Source: Maratus speciosus
Lineage: Eukaryota; Arthropoda; Arachnida; Araneae; Salticidae
Length of the DNA stretch: 64,000 bases
Assembly: GCA_963932465.1 (NCBI GenBank)
Contig: OZ010800.1
Coordinates: 94,166,807 to 94,230,806, forward strand
Direction: 5' to 3'
Shown here: one piece after another, positions 45,189 through 57,400 of the stretch
Numbering within the stretch: position 1 is the first letter of the stretch
Layout of the letters: each line of letters begins with the position of its first letter
Made by a program: the position numbers and the translations under genes
The notes under the pieces: model-generated
What the model was told of the DNA's origin: nothing
Seen by the model: only the letters and a program-made list of their open reading frames with translations
The model's database searches: none

Positions 45189-46428
45189 GGGTTCCGTACA
45201 AAAAAGTAAAAACGGAACCATTAGAAGATCACTCCTTTGTCTGTCTGTCACAGCCATTTTACTCGTAAACAATGGAACGTGGAAAACTCAAAATGGGGGA
45301 AGTAATAAAGACTATTGACCCACATATTTACAGATTATTAAACATTCACAAATATATTTAGGAACTAGTATGTTGTGGCCATCACGAAACTTTCTTCTAA
45401 CTCATACATGTCAATACTTCAAAATTCACTATCTCAGTGCCAAATTAAATGGAAATCTGTGTCCATCATGAGAATTCTAAAAATATGAAATTCCGTGCAT
45501 TAGTTCTCGAGATATGACTGTCACTGAAATCGTATAAATCCAGCAGAATGCAGCATAGAAGCGCCACCTATAGAGTTATTTACACCAGGACCTAATTATC
45601 ATCAACTTATGTCAACGTCTAACTGAAAATGAAGTTTGAGGAAAATTCCTGCATTAGTTCTTGAGATAGAGGTATTGCTCAAATCATGAAAAATGCAGCT
45701 TAGAAGCGCCACCTGTTGAGCGATTTTCAACAACACATAATCAGCAGCAATATTAATCAAGGTATACTTAAATCTGAAGTTTGATGAAAATTCGTGCATT
45801 AGTTCTTGATATAGAGCTATTGAGGAAATAGTTCAAAATGCAGCACAGCAGCGCCACCTAATGGGCGATTTACACCAACACGTAGTCAGCATCATTACAT
45901 ATGAAGGACTAATTAAATCCGAAGTTTGATGAAAATATGTGCATTAGTTCTTGAGATAGAACTACTGCGAAAATAGTGTAAATCCTGCAAAATGCAGCAT
46001 AGCATTGTCACCTGTTGGGCGATTTACACCAAAACGTAAACAGCATCCACTCATGTAAAGGACTAACGGAATCTGAAGTTTTATAAAAATCCGTGCATTA
46101 GTTCTTGAGATAGAGCTTTTGCGGAAATCCTGCAAAATGCTACATAGCAGCGCCGCCTGCAGGGCGATTTACATCAAAAACTAATCAGCACCAATCTATA
46201 TCAGGGACTGCCTGAATATAAATTTTTATTAAATTCCGTGCATTAGTTCTTGAGAACACAAAATTTGTGTCACATACAGACGGACAGACTCACAGACAGA
46301 CATTTTGTAAAAACATGTTTTTTTGGAATCTCTGACCCATAAAATGTGTAAATCCGTCGAAAACTGGTATTCGAAAATTTTCATGAAACCAATACTTTCT
46401 ACTTGTAAAGATAGAAGAAAGTAAAAAT
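45189..46428. repeat. dispersed arthropod-type repeat with six ~150-bp tandem units
   Basis: Opens with GGGTTCCGTAC and AAAACGGAACC (a self-complementary start) and a TCTGTCTGTC tract. Units marked by GCATTAGTTCTTGAGATAG recur near 45497, 45651, 45796, 45939, 46095 and 46241 (spacings about 143-156). The units also carry AGCGCCACCTGTTGGGCGAT. It ends with ACAGACGGACAGACTC and a tail AAGATAGAAGAAAGTAAAAA. Related units recur at 61975-62660 and 63170-64000. Non-coding. Confidence 0.75.
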
Positions 46429-49400
46429 GTAGAGGAGCTAATTAAGTTACTTGAAAAAACAAATCTTTTCTTTGTGTATCGTGTGGGGTATCGTAGGAAA
46501 GCTTTCGTAATGCAGAACTACAAAATGCATTTCTTTCAATTTTACGTATTATATTTTGAGAGATCAGGGCGAAAACGTAGTGCAAAAATGAATCCCCCCC
46601 CCCCCCCCACATCTATTTCTGAATCTAATGAAACTAAAATTATGAATAAATTAAAGGTAGTAGACGTTAAGCTAAACCTTGCAGAGAAATTAAATCGATT
46701 ACTCTGGGTCACATTGTTTTGCAGAAAAGTGCATTTTCCCATTACACACAAATTTTGATTTCCAGGCATTCAGCAAAGGTTTGGAAGAAAACCGGAGGTA
46801 CCGATCGTAGCAGAAGTAAAAAAAGCATTGTTGATAATGATTTTCGAAAAAAATCTTCGGTAATTGGCCGAGATATTAACACTTAAATACCCGGATAGTT
46901 TGAACATACATAGTGACAAGGACACGGCGTACTCTTCGTACCATCGGAATTTAAAGCCTATATAACAACTTTTAATGATATATTTGTATAATGCAATTCC
47001 CAGTAGCAGTATAAAAGCAAAATACTTCAAATTAGTAAAATCAGGTTAATTTAATTAGAATTAAACACATAAATACTATGGGATTCGCGACGAGTTTACA
47101 ATGAGTAGATCGTTCAATACGCCTCTCGTGTCTTTAAAAGTTAAATAAAAACATATCTGGAAAAACGCTCCACGGACCAAGGTGGCGTTTCAACTTTGCG
47201 ACCTCCTTTCGAAGCGCGCTTAGCACAATGCCAAGTTTAATCTTTGAACAAGGGTATTCTTTTAGCTACTCTGTAAAAAGAAAAGATTATTACTACGCTG
47301 AATTTATATTTATAAAATGCTAAATGCAGTTTAAATATGCACGATTTTTTTATTGTCAGTACGAATATAGTTCATAAAAAAAACGGATTAGGATAAGATT
47401 AAAAAAAAAAGAGTTATACAGAATAGCAATATTTGCGATATTTTGGGCTTCATATTTCTTTGAACTTTTTTGGTATACCCATTCATACTTTTCCAGTATA
47501 TACAGCTATACCCAACCCTACGTTGTATAGTTTTATGCAAAGTCTTATTATTATTTTTGCAATGATTTGTTTTTTTTACTAACACAGTCAACAATTGATA
47601 TATTTATTGATATATTTAACCCTCAATTGATATATTTAACTGTCTGAGCGCGAATAATGCTCGCACTTGACCATCTATTTTGTTTCATTTAGCAGTAACA
47701 AAATCGTACATTATTTTATATATATTATTAAAAGCTATAAAGCAATTAAAAAACAGTTCTGGACAAGAATATGGTTCTTTCAATATCGAATGCATTTTCA
47801 ATGGAAAACTTTTTTTTCGCTTCTTATAAAAACTGAAAAAAAAAAAAAAAAAAAAAAAAAAAAACATAAGCTTCTAGAAATAAAAGAAGGTTCAGAAGAA
47901 AAGAAAATACCATGAGTTATATTTGCAGTAAATTTCCGGTGTACATAATTGTAAATTATTTTTCTAAAGCATAAATGTAAACTTTAAATGTTTTTTATCA
48001 AAAATTTACATTCAGTGAAAATTATATCCGCAAAAGTTGATTTCTGAAAACGTTACTGAAATATCACTATAAAATGCGAACTGCAAGTCATTGATACTAT
48101 TGCGGAGTCAATGAACTAGACATTTAATTTCTGATTAACGCTTCTTTTTTATAGCTGATTTCGTGCAATGTCAACTATGAATAAAAAAAAGGCATTTATA
48201 TAGATGCGATATGCCAAAACTAATGAAAAATGTGTAATATCTGTTAGATTTTAGTTTATTGCTTTCATCATTGTCATACTAATTAAGTGTAAACAGATAA
48301 TGCATATATATGTCATAGAATTTCATCCAGAGCGTTTTGACTATTAGAATAAATTTTATGAAATTTCACCATAGACACCCAAATTTGCCAAAAAGTAATC
48401 AATGTGTGGACTGGTATTTTCTTTTCTTAATGGTTTCTATACAATCTTCCTAAAAATAAATCTAAACTATAATTATTATTATTTTTTATATTTTTCCTCA
48501 CATAGTCATATACTTTAAAATACATTAAAAGCTGTAGTCTTGGAAAGAGGTTTTATTAATAAAATTTTATAGTATACTAAAAAGTTTTATTTCAGTTTCA
48601 GAGAAGATTTAATGTTTAATCTGCATTTTCCATACTTCCAGTAAAAGAAATTTGTCACATATTCAACTGCAGTTGTTTAATTAAATTGATTTAGACGCAT
48701 CACTCTTATATGACAAATTGGAAGAAAAAAATACAATATCTTTGGTTTTAGTTTTTGAAAATTCTGGAACAAAAAATAAGAATTTTTATAATAGTTACTA
48801 AGCGTATATTTTTAAATGCATTACTATATACAAACACATGATTTATAGTATTCATTAAAATGTCTTCAAAATTAATTTTTCATCCCTGAAAACTCCCATG
48901 TGTCAAAATGTCAACAGAATACTTTTAATTCGTTTTTAAAAGCTGTTTCACGCTGAAGCATTACATTGATTTTATCATTATATTTCCTTTTATTTTCTAT
49001 GTTTAGAATAAAATAATTAAACAAAGATATTTCGTCTTTTATCTTGTGAGAAAAAAAATAGTGATGAAAAAAACAATTAACTTTTCTAAATAATGGTTAG
49101 GTGATATATTTAAATTCTCTATAAACATTTTTTTTAAGGAAATTGGGAGATGTAAATAAAAAAATGCCAAAATTTTTGTTACAAAGAAAAATTATTAATG
49201 CAACATAAAAAAGTTTAAAATAAAGCTATGTAAATCATAATTTTAATATTGCTGATTCATAATACATTGCTTATAAGTTTAATTTTTAAATGTGATCTTT
49301 CTGTTCGTAAAATATACACGCTTAATGAGAAATACATTTTATGATCGAATGTATCAGGAAACTTTGAAATTCAGACGCTTTATCGAAAAATTTAAAGAAA

Positions 49401-49789
49401 TGATTGACGAATTATTATAAAAGTTGAGGAATATAAAAAGAGTATTTTTTCTTATTATTTTCAGCGAACTTGGTGGGACTAACAAGAAATTAAATATGAA
49501 ACTTGTGACCACACTGTAAAATAAAATGCTCGAAAGGAATTGCAGCTGCAGCAGATGATTTCATGTGTCCCAGCATGCCCCAATAGCATTTACTTTTATT
49601 TGTGTAAGAATAGCAAGTAGAATTCTGCAAAAACATGAGAGGTTGCAGTAGAAAAAATCTAATGCAATTTAAATATAAATCTAGTAAATATTTAATGAAA
49701 TTTGAGTATTTGTATAAAAACTATTTATAGCTGCACATGCACAAATGTTTATAATTTACAATTTGGTTGTCTGCTATATAGACAACATA
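46429..49789. other. AT-rich interval without a recognised gene
   Basis: The open frames at 46474-46758 (plus) and 46542-46769, 46770-47030 and 47388-47594 (minus) have no recognisable domain, and the first crosses a C-run at about 46592-46607. An A-run lies at about 47838-47863. I call nothing here. Confidence 0.5.
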
Positions 49790-51452
49790 TAGGGCAAAGT
49801 AGGGACAGTCGCCACGGTGGGACAGATGCCGCAGAGATTGTGTAAGTGACACTAGGGCTCCCTGGACCAATTTAAGAAGTTCGTAGTGTTCCTCTGCGCT
49901 GTGTGGTGTGTTGTATGCGTTTCCACCGCGTAATTGTCAGCATTTTGATATTTATGCCCGTTTTTATGGCTTAAACCTACGTAGAAAACTGCTAAAATTA
50001 TTCTAATAACGTTTTATTACATATTTTAAGATAAATAAACATATATTTCATCCCAAAACCGATTGCAACTGTAGATTAGATCCTCGTCGAAAACAGACAT
50101 GTGCTTGCCTTTCTCTCGCGTCGCTCACATGACACAAAATGGGTCTCCAGCATCTTACTCCGCCACTATGAGACAGATGCCGCACTGAGGTTGAGGGACA
50201 GATGCCGCAAAACACATTTTTGTTTTTCAGTTCAATGAATTAATCACAGCGATTTAATTAGAACTTACATTTAAATTAACGTATATTAGCGCATTCTGCT
50301 ACTTATCAAAATATTCTCAGAATCAATGTTGTTTCACCCTGTTTGAATAAGGAAAACGTAGGCCTTTTACAATTCTCACCATCTAAACTGTTAAACAAAA
50401 TATCTCTTATCCCAGTGGTCAAAAGACCTATGCAGACATGTAAGTGAAAACAAAAGGATACAAATATTACAAGCTCAAAGTTTATAAATATGAAAAAAGA
50501 ATAAGGAAAATTAAAAAGCAAAATAAACTGGAAAGCGCCAAAGAACTACAGTTTGGCGGAAGTAAAATATTTAAAAAAAGGAAGGGAAAGATCAACTTAA
50601 AAATACTTTACTTGAGGAAGAAACTGAAATATGAGTCATCTTCTGACAATGAGTAAATTGTTCCTCTTATGGATTCTGACGGCAGTATTGGAATGGAATT
50701 TGATGACTCTGAATGTACTAAGTGTCTGGAGTCTTATCAATAAACAAAGTCTAAAGCGGACAGAAATCAGTGCATCAAATTCAATCGATAACTGCATGGA
50801 AAATGCTCACTTTACTTTTGCAACGGGAAGTGTTGTGTGATTGTTGTCGAATGGAAATATAAAATCAAAGAATGAGAAGAAAGAGCAATAATAAACAGAT
50901 TAGGACCTAAACAGAATAGAACTAATACTTACATTACGAGCAAACTGCAATATTCGCTGGATGTAAACCAGTGATTTGTATATTGTTTCCATTGTTGTAT
51001 ATCTGTATATTGTTTCTAGTAATTTCACTATCCATTCATGTAAATTCAAATGGTTTTCTTTTCATTTTCGGTCTTAAGAATTATTTTTTGAGCTTACACT
51101 TTTGCATTTTCGTAATTTACTGATATATATAATTTTTGTAAGTTTACTGTCATTTATTTTCTTTTTATGGAGTTTGAGAAAATAAAAATGTGATTTGCTT
51201 GAAAACGAAAAACTGCCTAGCTTTTTTTTTCATGAGGCATCTTACCCAGCACATAAAAAATGATGTTAAAAATGACGTTTGGGAAAATAATTATGCCTAC
51301 TTTATTAAGAGGATTTTAACTTGTTTAAAATAGAAATTAGATTCTAAAGGAATTGATTAATGATTTATGGTACTTAGTTTGCTCTCTTTTGCTTTATTGT
51401 ACATTTTACAAGAAGAAAAGTAAAACTGCGGCATCTGTCCCCACGTTACCTT
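49790..51452 (+). mobile_element. decayed pogo/Tigger-like DNA transposon
   Basis: GGGACAGATGCCGCA-type motifs lie near the left end (about 49829, 50172 and 50203), and the inverse CTGCGGCATCTGTCCCCAC at the right end (51426-51444). Together with the transposase C-terminal remnant inside, they mark one element. Exact ends and target duplication are not resolved. Confidence 0.55.
50325..50870 (+). pseudogene. C-terminal remnant of a pogo/Tigger-like transposase
   Basis: The first segment (50325 to about 50443) reads VSPCLNKENVGLLQFSPS then ISLIPVVKRPMQTCK. Coding moves to another frame from about 50444 (lysine-rich, KLKYESSSDNE) and, past a stop at 50654-50656, continues PLMDSDGSIGMEFDDSECTK, then CLESY, QCIKF and LHGKC. 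The C-x2-C ... QC ... LH-x2-C arrangement resembles the cysteine/histidine finger found at the end of many pogo-like transposases, with one cysteine replaced by Phe. Three in-frame stops and a frameshift show it is dead. The DDE core is missing. Confidence 0.5.
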
Positions 51453-51788
51453 TCAAAAAGATTAGTGGAATCATACAAAAAATATAACACATACCTGTGA
51501 TTGAGTAAGCTGAATTTCAGTTGTTTTCTAAAAGAAACTACATAAAAAAGGATTTTCCACAATTAACCATTTTTCTGTTAATCAACAGTCAACAAATGAT
51601 TTAATTTATGTCCATATGTGGAATTTGAAAAGACGGTGGAATTATTATATATTTTATTAGAATGGAAACATTATGATGTTTCTTCGGAGGAGAACTAAAG
51701 TACGAATAATATTGTACAGTAAAAACTATACAATGAAAAATGACAATAAAAAAGCTGGATATTTACACCATGAGAAATTCAATACTAC

Positions 51789-51831
<43 letters not shown>

Positions 51832-52677
51832 TCTATTTATGTCCAATAGATGGCGTCGCTGTATATTATGTTTCCTTTGATTTGTTGAAGTGATAATTGA
51901 TTGGGAAACTAAAGAGCTTTTCAAATTCAAGAAATTTAATGTTTTTTCTTGAAATTGTTTTGGCTTGATTTTGTTCTTTAATACTTCAAAAGCAATTTAA
52001 AAACTCTTTCCTGAATATGTTTATAGATCAAGACTGAAATGTTGATTGTTATAATTTAATTTTAATGTTTATAGATTTTAACTTTACAACAGTTTGCATA
52101 AAACATTTAGTACACTTCCTATATTTTTTTTCACATTAATATTGAAAAACAATAACTTGGAAAAGCTTTATATCTAGCCGCTACAGTGCTGGAACAAATT
52201 TTAAGAACACATGCTAATTTTAGTGTTTATAATAAAATTCTGAAGAGAGTTATATATATCTTGAATTTCAACACAAATATATGACATAAAGTGTAAAGTT
52301 ATTTCAATTGTAAATGAAAAAAGTATTTTTATCTAGAAGTGTTGAAATCGTGTAATATTAATAAACTAAGCTATTGGCCCTAAATAATTTTAGGTCCAAT
52401 AGCTTCTCTTAAATCCAGCATAATGAGATTATGTCATCACTGTACTATATTATTCGGAACTCACCTGGGATGACGTTTGTTAGGTTTGTAGTCACTAGAT
52501 TTGAAGATTTGGGATACGTAACAGCTGGTATGAATAAGGGTGGCGTGAAATGATTTACTGAGGAAGGAAAACGTAAAATCATAACTTTTTTATTTTGCAT
52601 TGCAGGCTGAGGGAAAGAAAAATTGCCGCAAAAATAAATAAATCTGAAACATTTGTGCATAATATTCTTTCTGTACA
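51453..52677. other. AT-rich interval without a gene
   Basis: An A-run of about 35 lies at 51793-51827. The minus-strand open frame at 52445-52717 has no recognisable domain and is not called. Confidence 0.5.
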
Positions 52678-53088
52678 ATGAAATATGGAAGATATAAAAG
52701 AAGCAGACGGCCATCAAAACTCTTAGACTGGTGTAAATTGGACGTTATTAGAATGACGGTTCAAGATTATGTTTATTCTTTAACTATGAAATCTGCTCTA
52801 GAATTCTCAGTAACACCTGCTAGAAATGTGTTACAATGTGCCAAATGCTTGAAATATGCTAAATTCAAAGTCAGGTCAAAACTACAAAAGTATCACATTT
52901 ATGGAAGTATAAAATTCGCGGCATCTAATGCAATCTGTGGCAAAAATCAATGTTTACTGGTGAAAAAAACATTCAATCTTCATAGGACAGATGGATTAAG
53001 ATATAAGTTATATATTTACGACGTGAGCCATATCTGCTTTCAAGACGTGTTCTCTGTGATGATTGTTGCAAGATTTAATGCAAACTGA
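52678..53088 (+). CDS. unrecognised 136-codon open frame
   Basis: A complete ATG-to-TGA frame, unusually long for this AT-rich DNA and not explained by a repeat. The predicted product is basic, beginning KYGRYKRSRRPSK, with CAKCLKYAKFKVRSK near residues 54-68 and several further cysteines. There is no signal peptide, membrane segment or known domain. No splice sites or promoter can be assigned. It may be an old transposon fragment, an orphan exon or chance. I treat it as hypothetical. Confidence 0.25.
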   Translation: MKYGRYKRSRRPSKLLDWCKLDVIRMTVQDYVYSLTMKSALEFSVTPARNVLQCAKCLKYAKFKVRSKLQKYHIYGSIKFAASNAICGKNQCLLVKKTFNLHRTDGLRYKLYIYDVSHICFQDVFSVMIVARFNAN

Positions 53089-53214
53089 AAAGAAAAGTTT
53101 TCACCAAGAGAAAGATAAACTCCTTTGACTATCAAAATATTTTTGGCATTAATTTTGTTTCATTTAAAGATGATTTTATGTAGCAGAATTTGTTGTTGCT
53201 TTAACATACCACTT

Positions 53215-53460
53215 CTAGTCACAAGTCTGTGTCAACTTCACTTCACATTGGTTATACTCAAGGAACATTAAAACTTTCGACATTCCTAATAAATCTTCTG
53301 ACCTAAATCCCTTGAAAACTTGTGAGGCATCTCCGTTAGTTAAGTTTAAGCAAACGGAAAGTAGTTTAGTTCGACTGCTGAAACCAGCCATTTTGGACAC
53401 ATTTAGCCAAATGCCCATTTGACTTGTAAAAACATGGCCAAATCCTTCCGAAAGCGTCAT
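53215..53460 (-). CDS. unrecognised 81-codon open frame
   Basis: A minus-strand frame in a locally less AT-rich patch, with a protein-like sequence (TLSEGFGHVFTSQMGIWLN, ASQVFKGFRSEDLLGM). No domain is recognised and there is no supporting neighbour. It could be chance or a dead exon. Confidence 0.15.
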   Translation of the reverse strand: MTLSEGFGHVFTSQMGIWLNVSKMAGFSSRTKLLSVCLNLTNGDASQVFKGFRSEDLLGMSKVLMFLEYNQCEVKLTQTCD

Positions 53461-54420
53461 TTGGAAATCCTCTGTGTTAAGGGAAAACTCATTTACATCT
53501 GTAATTTAAATATTAAATATACTGGTCATTTTTTTCAAGTAGTGTTATTTAAAAATTCACTTTTGCTTAATTTATTATTATTATTATAATTTAAGAAAAA
53601 TAACAAAAATTGGATAATTTTATGTGTATAATTTTGTAATGATATCAGTTTTTCATTAAAGTAAGAGATTTGCTGTTTTTTGTTAATGATCCTGAACTTT
53701 TCTCCAGCACTGTACAAAATAACTGAAAATTAAATCTTTATATTCACTAAGATATCTTTCTGAAATTTGGCAAGTCATATTATACGAGTTGCCCTATTTT
53801 TAACACTTTCCAACAAAGTTGAAAAGTGTTTATGCATTCGTTTTGTCTGTTCACCTGGCCGTCTTTTCATTCTCTAACTCTCGTAAATATACTCGGAGGA
53901 TTGATAATTCATTTACAGGGTCACTCAAAAAAATTCCATTACATTATGGTACATAGGGAAAATTGTTTTCAGAGTATTTTAATGAGATTACGCTATTTCA
54001 AATGTATTGAAACTGGTATAAATCATTTAATTTTAGGGGGAATTTTAGGGGTATGTTAAAAATTCGAATTAAGCGACCCAAAAAACTTAAAGTAAACCTT
54101 ATAGAGAACGTTCGGAGGAGAGATGGGAGGGCGAATGTAAACGTGTAAGTGGTTAAGTGGAATTGCGCAACTTAGTTCACGCAGCACCACAGCGCATGTT
54201 CCGAGGGAGATGCCCCCTTCCCCTTCATCCTAAGTCATAATGTCATATACCTAAATTGTTGCAAATTTTGTCTGCTTTCTGAATTTACAGATACTTTTTC
54301 CCTAAAACAATAAAAAAAAATCGATTTTTTTAATAGAAACCTTTTTTGGGTGGTTGCTGTCAGAAATTTTGGTTGGAAGTTACAATTTCGGATTCAGCGA
54401 CCCAAAAAACATAAAGTAAG
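53461..54420. other. interval with a short direct repeat
   Basis: AGCGACCCAAAAAACTTAAA near 54073 recurs as CAGCGACCCAAAAAACATAA near 54396. Between them is a GC-richer stretch (about 54105-54225, GCAGCACCACAGCGCATG). No gene seen. Confidence 0.4.
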
Positions 54421-57400
54421 CCGATTTCCAGAACTACCATTAATTTTGCTAGATAAAATTCCCTATTGCCTGGACTAAATTACTTCTTTCGATTTCAGAC
54501 ATATTACCGAAAATTTAATTTTCGAAAATGTTTCTGTTAAATAGTGCGTGTGTTCTCTAGCTTTCAAATCTATCCTATATGCACGTATTTTATATTGTAA
54601 AGCTTTTAGTATGAATTTTGATAATTTACTTAAAATTTTTTCTAATAATCCTTTTGCTTTAGAAGTCTATAACAATTTATTTATTGCTCTTCAAAATGGC
54701 GTAATTATTGTTATGTTACACAGTTTTTTAAAGGCATTTTTTTTTATTAACAAACAAAATCTATTCACAATTTTTTAAGCTTTTTAACCTTCAAACAATT
54801 TCTTATAAATGAAATGTAATTAATAAAATTCAGCAAGATTTCCGTACGTCAAAAAGACTAAAGCATTTAATTGCTTTTCTTATTGCTCATAAGATAAAAA
54901 TGTATTTAAGAAATCGACGGAAAAATATCATGCTTTCATTCAACTAAGAAATTCATATAATTTCATTATAATCTTCCAGAGAAATAAAGTGAGAAAACAC
55001 GTATAAAATCTTAGAACAATATAATCATGCTGTATTTCTCCAAATGAAAGTCCTATAATTTCTGATACAATCAAATGACAATCAGTTGTGTTTGTTTATC
55101 ATTAACTATTTAATTAACACGAATAATAATACTTCCAATAAAATATTTCAATTTAAAATTATTTCAATGTTATGTGTAAACAGAAATATAATAATATTAA
55201 TGCCAAAACACACAGGGACAGGAGCCATCAATATGCTCTGTTCAAAATAAACACAGCCGGTGTATCTTGGATTATGTTATCATTAAATGAAAATGACTGT
55301 TGTCTATATATATTTTTAAATCTATGGTGTTAATGTGATATAAGAATATTCGCACAATATTGAGTTTTTATACAAATAATTACAAACCAAACTTCTCAAA
55401 CAAGAAAATATGTTAAAAATATATAAACCAGCAACGTACAATAATTTGATCAGAACTGACTCTAAATGTATTACTTTTTTCCAAACCGGACATCTCATGT
55501 TACAAAACATAGTTCAAAACCATTTATTTTAAATTTAAAACTGTAATTATATAATAGCCGAAAAAAATCAAAAATTTCACTACTTACAGAAGCTTTTCAT
55601 ATTCTAAAGATTTCAGCGCATAGTTCGATTACATGTTTCTTCAATCGTTTATATAATTTTATTTCTTTATTGGAGATGTTTTAATTTTGCTATGAACCGA
55701 AAAACAATTTCAAAACTATTTTAATTGTTTGAAATGCAGACGGGTTAATCTGCCGTAATAGGCTTCATCCGGTCGATTTAAAAATTTCGTGCTTATTGAA
55801 GCTTATTTTATATACTCTAAATAGGCATGCTGTTTACAAACAAATTTCATATGAAAAATTTTTTTCCTATTCGTCGGTGTAAAATTTGAAATTGTGTAAT
55901 GTTTAGACCTTAAAAGCAAAATTGGTGGTTAATGCGAAATTTACTGTTCAGGTGTTGCTACTATCAGTATGACATCAGAATTACTGATTGAGATTTCTTT
56001 TCTTTATATATAGATTCTACAAATTGTAACAGGTAACGCATCCCGTTTGTGGTTGTCGTGATGTTGAGTCCATGTTTCACTAAACAAGTATCACGATTTT
56101 AATAAAATTACTCTATTAATGTGAACTTAACCTCATGTAACTATAAGTTTAATGTGCAGTAATATAAAATTTTCGTTAATACAGGGACTCGTTAAAACAT
56201 TTAATTGAGTTTCTCTACAAAAATGCAGAAGTGTTATGTGAGATAAACATGAGGCACATCTTCGATACCTGTCATCAGTAAGTATGTTATAACATAATGT
56301 ATGAAAATTTTGTAGTATTATTACGCATGTAATTCTAAAATGTCCTTAATCAACAAAAACAGATAAAAGAAAACTGTTCGATCAGACAATATCAGAAATA
56401 TGATTAAATAATTAATAAATTTGTACATTTTCTAAGTTGATTACATAGACAACTTATTAGGTACTCTCATTGATATATATATATATATATATATATTTTA
56501 AATAATACAAAACCAAAGATGAAATACGTTAAATACGCATATGCTGTATACATTAATATAAAATACTGTTTATAATTCGAAATTTTTTAATAATCTCAAT
56601 AAATATTCAAAATTCTTTATTAATATTATGTCAGAAATATTTAAAATTCCAAAACCTTTCATTCATTAATAATGGGTGAAAATATTTTTATCGACTGATT
56701 CGCATATCTTTAAGGAAATCTTCCGTTTTTAAATGAGATAAATTAATCGGAAAAAAGGCTGAATAAGACAGAAAATTGAGTTTAGAACTTTAAAATTAAA
56801 GTATGATATAATAATAATTAAAGTATGATATATATGTTTTTTTCTTTAAAAGAAAAGAAAATTTCACTCGTCATGCTTTAAATAAAAATATAACGGAATA
56901 AATTTCTAGAAGCCACGATTTAAATTGAAATGAGTAAAATTATATCATATTTGTGGAGTCAAATAGTATAATCTCTAAAATTGCTTCAAAATTACAGTTA
57001 GTTATTTTATTGAAGTACTATTTGCCATGAGCATAATAATATTTTTTTTCTGATGCACGTAACTTTTCAAAAACGTACTTTTTGTAATGAGGTTTTAAAT
57101 ATTGGTGGTCATTTGGATCGGGCCCATGACAGTAACAGTTTTGGTGGCATAAGAATCAATAAATTAAATTTATTTTGCACTAAAAAAGATTATAAAAGTC
57201 CTAATTGCAATGCATCTCAGCACCTCATATAATGTTCAAAGTCTAGTGCAAGTTAAATATGTAAGATAATTTACAGATTTATCTAAAATAACATTAAATT
57301 AAATATTGGTATAAAACTGAATTGTGTGGTAAACTTTAGACAAATCAGAAATTTTAATTTTCAATTCTTTATCTGCAGTTGCAGTATCTCTGAAACGTTA

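Noticed and set aside
46474..46758. 94-codon open frame
   Set aside because: It includes a proline run from a C homopolymer and overlaps a minus-strand glycine run; no domain.
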